Of a stretch of 64,000 nucleotides of DNA, positions 62,220-64,000 are shown piece after piece. The translations under genes and the position numbers were made by a program. The notes beneath the pieces are model-generated. The model did not search any database and was not told where the DNA came from. It saw only the letters and a program-made list of their open reading frames with translations. Source of the DNA: Eutrigla gurnardus (lineage: Eukaryota > Chordata > Actinopteri > Perciformes > Triglidae); the NCBI GenBank assembly GCA_963514095.1, contig OY741269.1, positions 23,427,420 through 23,491,419 on the forward strand, written 5' to 3'. How positions within the stretch are numbered: the stretch's first letter is position 1; every line of letters begins with the position of its first letter.

Positions 62220-63818
62220 AGCCGTGTATTATGTGAATAGCTTTCCAGATGTAGCAATGCAGTGGAAAACAATCACAACCCCTCCAATTGTTGTGAAACA
62301 GACCGCAGCTCATGAATAGTGTTTGTTCCCTCTAAACAATGGCTCACGTCCTCAGTCAATAGAAATGTAACTTAAAGTTTCATTTAAGGTTTAGCTGTCA
62401 TAAGGGAAGGGCATTTGGATGGTTGTATTTATATACTTTCATCCCCACTGCTTTTACAAACTTGCTTTCAATATGCCTATGCCGGTTTTTATTTGGGTCC
62501 TAATTATTTTGTAGCAGAGATGCATATTTTTTGAGACTTTGAGGCCTGTACAACCCCATTTCTTCAATTATTACCAGCATTTATCGATAATTCAGTAGTG
62601 TGCTAAGACAGAAAATAGAGGCTTCCCCTGTTAAGAAAAAGAATAATGATTAAGAGAGAGAACTTTCTACACTCTTTGTATCTTTTTTTCAACTATACAG
62701 GTTAATAAAAGGTCACCAGTGACTAGGAGCAAATTAAAGTTGAAAGAAATTGAACTGACAACTTACCACAAGACAAAGGCAAGAGTTAGAGAGAGAGACC
62801 TGGAACCGACGGGGTCTCGAAGAATGCTTTGTCTCAGCCTGCTCACTGTTTCTTCTTAGCTGATTAGACGCTATTGGCAGAATCTTTTTTTTTTCCACTT
62901 CAATTTAAAATTTTCAAGCCCTCACTCATGCTATATTAGCATTATCACTAACTGTGAGACTCCATCGAGCTGTCTGGCACCTGTGGACATGCGTGGAAAT
63001 TGCTGCAAAATGCTAGTCTAAATGTAAATTGACTCAGGTAATTGTTATCTTTTGTGAGTAGAACTTTTCTCATTAACTACTCCTTTTTTAGGGTATTCTG
63101 ATTTTTTTTGTTTTTTTTTTGTTTTCATTCAGCATAATTTGAATTGAATGCCCCAGATGCATGGTGAAATAAGGTGATATGAACTGTTAAAAAATGGATT
63201 TGAAACTTTAACCTCTGTGTTTGTAAGTGCCTTCAATTTGATTGGAGTGATAACACTGTTGTCTGTGAAGAACCTTTTTTGCAAGCTATTACAGTGTGTT
63301 TGATATCGTCACAAATCTATTGAACCATGTTAATAACCTTTCTCCTGTTTGAGTTTTGACTCTTGTACTGCATCCGCACAGTCCCGGATTAAAGAGTCCT
63401 GTTAAAACTGTTTCCCAAGGATCTTCTATTTCTTTGGCAATACCTGTGTCTCCATCTGTTCCCAATTTGTTAAACCTTGGCAGAATTCTGGATCCTTTAA
63501 TATCCCGATTTCTTAAAAAAAAAAAATAGTGTTCCATGTAACATGATTTTAACAAATGTACAATTAATTATTTACCCCGAAACGTGATGGACAATAGGCA
63601 TAGCAATACACAGACAAGATCTGATACAACGGTGAAGGCATTGCTTCCTTTTGATCAGGCAAATGTTAAACCTGTAAATGGTTTTCTAAAATGTCATGGA
63701 TTTAGATTGTTGCCAGATACGTTTTGGCATCCCCCAAGCCGGGGTTGCTTTCTTCCTTCTACCCCAACCATGTTGGCTCGGTACCAACCCCTCATTGACT
63801 TCAGAGGTTTACTTTCAT
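62220..63818. other. unique sequence
   Basis: No gene. T-rich tracts lie near 62886-62896 and 63102-63121. A minus-strand frame at 63289-63555 is open but has no recognisable domain. Confidence 0.5.
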
Positions 63819-63842
63819 TCCTCTCTCTCTCTCTCTCTCTCT
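63819..63842. repeat. (CT)n microsatellite
   Basis: About 12 CT units. Confidence 0.93.
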
Positions 63843-63864
63843 GTCGCTCAAACACACAGGCGGG

Positions 63865-63892
<28 letters not shown>
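63865..63892. repeat. (CA)n microsatellite
   Basis: About 14 CA units, 22 bp after the CT array. Confidence 0.93.
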
Positions 63893-63895
<3 letters not shown>

Positions 63896-64000
63896 CAGAG
63901 CCCTACCATCTCCCTGTGTGACATGCACCAAGGGATCCACTGCTGATAAGCAAACCCCCGCACGCCACCACCAAAAACTGATTTCAGGTCTCCAAAGCAG

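Noticed and set aside
63289..63555. 88-codon minus-strand frame with protein-like look
   Set aside because: No acceptor or donor pair, no recognisable family, and it includes an A-run. Not enough to list as a gene.

Overview
This window looks like non-coding DNA from a ray-finned fish, most likely a percomorph teleost. The assignment rests on its texture (dense long CA/TG, TA, GA and TATC microsatellites, no compact coding, intron-like spacing) and on interspersed repeats whose signatures I recognise from teleost genomes: inverted-repeat DNA elements, a tRNA-derived SINE ending in tandem CCATTTACC-like units, an L2-type tail with the GTCGCTTTGGAYAAAAGCG core, and Rex-like and other LINE 3' ends. 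I see no complete protein-coding gene, no tRNA, rRNA or microRNA gene that I recognise, no CRISPR array and nothing prokaryotic. The best description is a large intron or a gene desert. No neighbouring gene can be named from the sequence.

Layout. 1-6.3 kb: unique sequence with TA and CA arrays. 6.3-8.6 kb: a transposon cluster, with an 816-bp inverted-repeat element abutting a solo-LTR-like unit and then a 345-bp MITE. 8.6-19 kb: unique sequence broken by many long CA/TG arrays, with two exon-like pieces at 12.25 and 15.8 kb. 19-20.4 kb: AT-rich degenerate tandem array built on a tactatgacattttta-like unit. 20.4-25.6 kb: mostly unique, with some of the best conserved-element candidates (24.4-24.7 and 25.2-25.45 kb). 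25.6-27.6 kb: an inverted-repeat element, an ATCC array and a SINE. 27.9-42.2 kb: long repeat-poor block with a CCAAT-box cluster plus splice donor at 36.4-36.6 kb. 42.2-42.6 kb: SINE and L2-type tail. 42.6-47.7 kb: unique. 47.7-51.7 kb: three more DNA elements and a 16-bp hairpin. 51.75-52.0 kb: a minus-strand exon-like segment. 52-55.3 kb: unique. 55.3-58.6 kb: TA array, LTR-like fragments, a tandem repeat leading to a 119-bp TATC array, and a LINE 3' end. 58.6-64 kb: unique with a Rex-like tail and short arrays.

The most informative patterns are as follows. Long CA/TG arrays are very unevenly distributed: eleven of at least 40 bp in the first 28 kb and none afterwards. The block from 30.5 to 39.8 kb is nearly free of recognisable repeats, as expected of a constrained regulatory region. 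Elements at 8.25 kb and 51.1 kb share sequence in opposite orientation, which shows one family in a deleted and a longer form. Transposon family names come from remembered consensus features, not from a search. Exon-like segments are hypotheses only.
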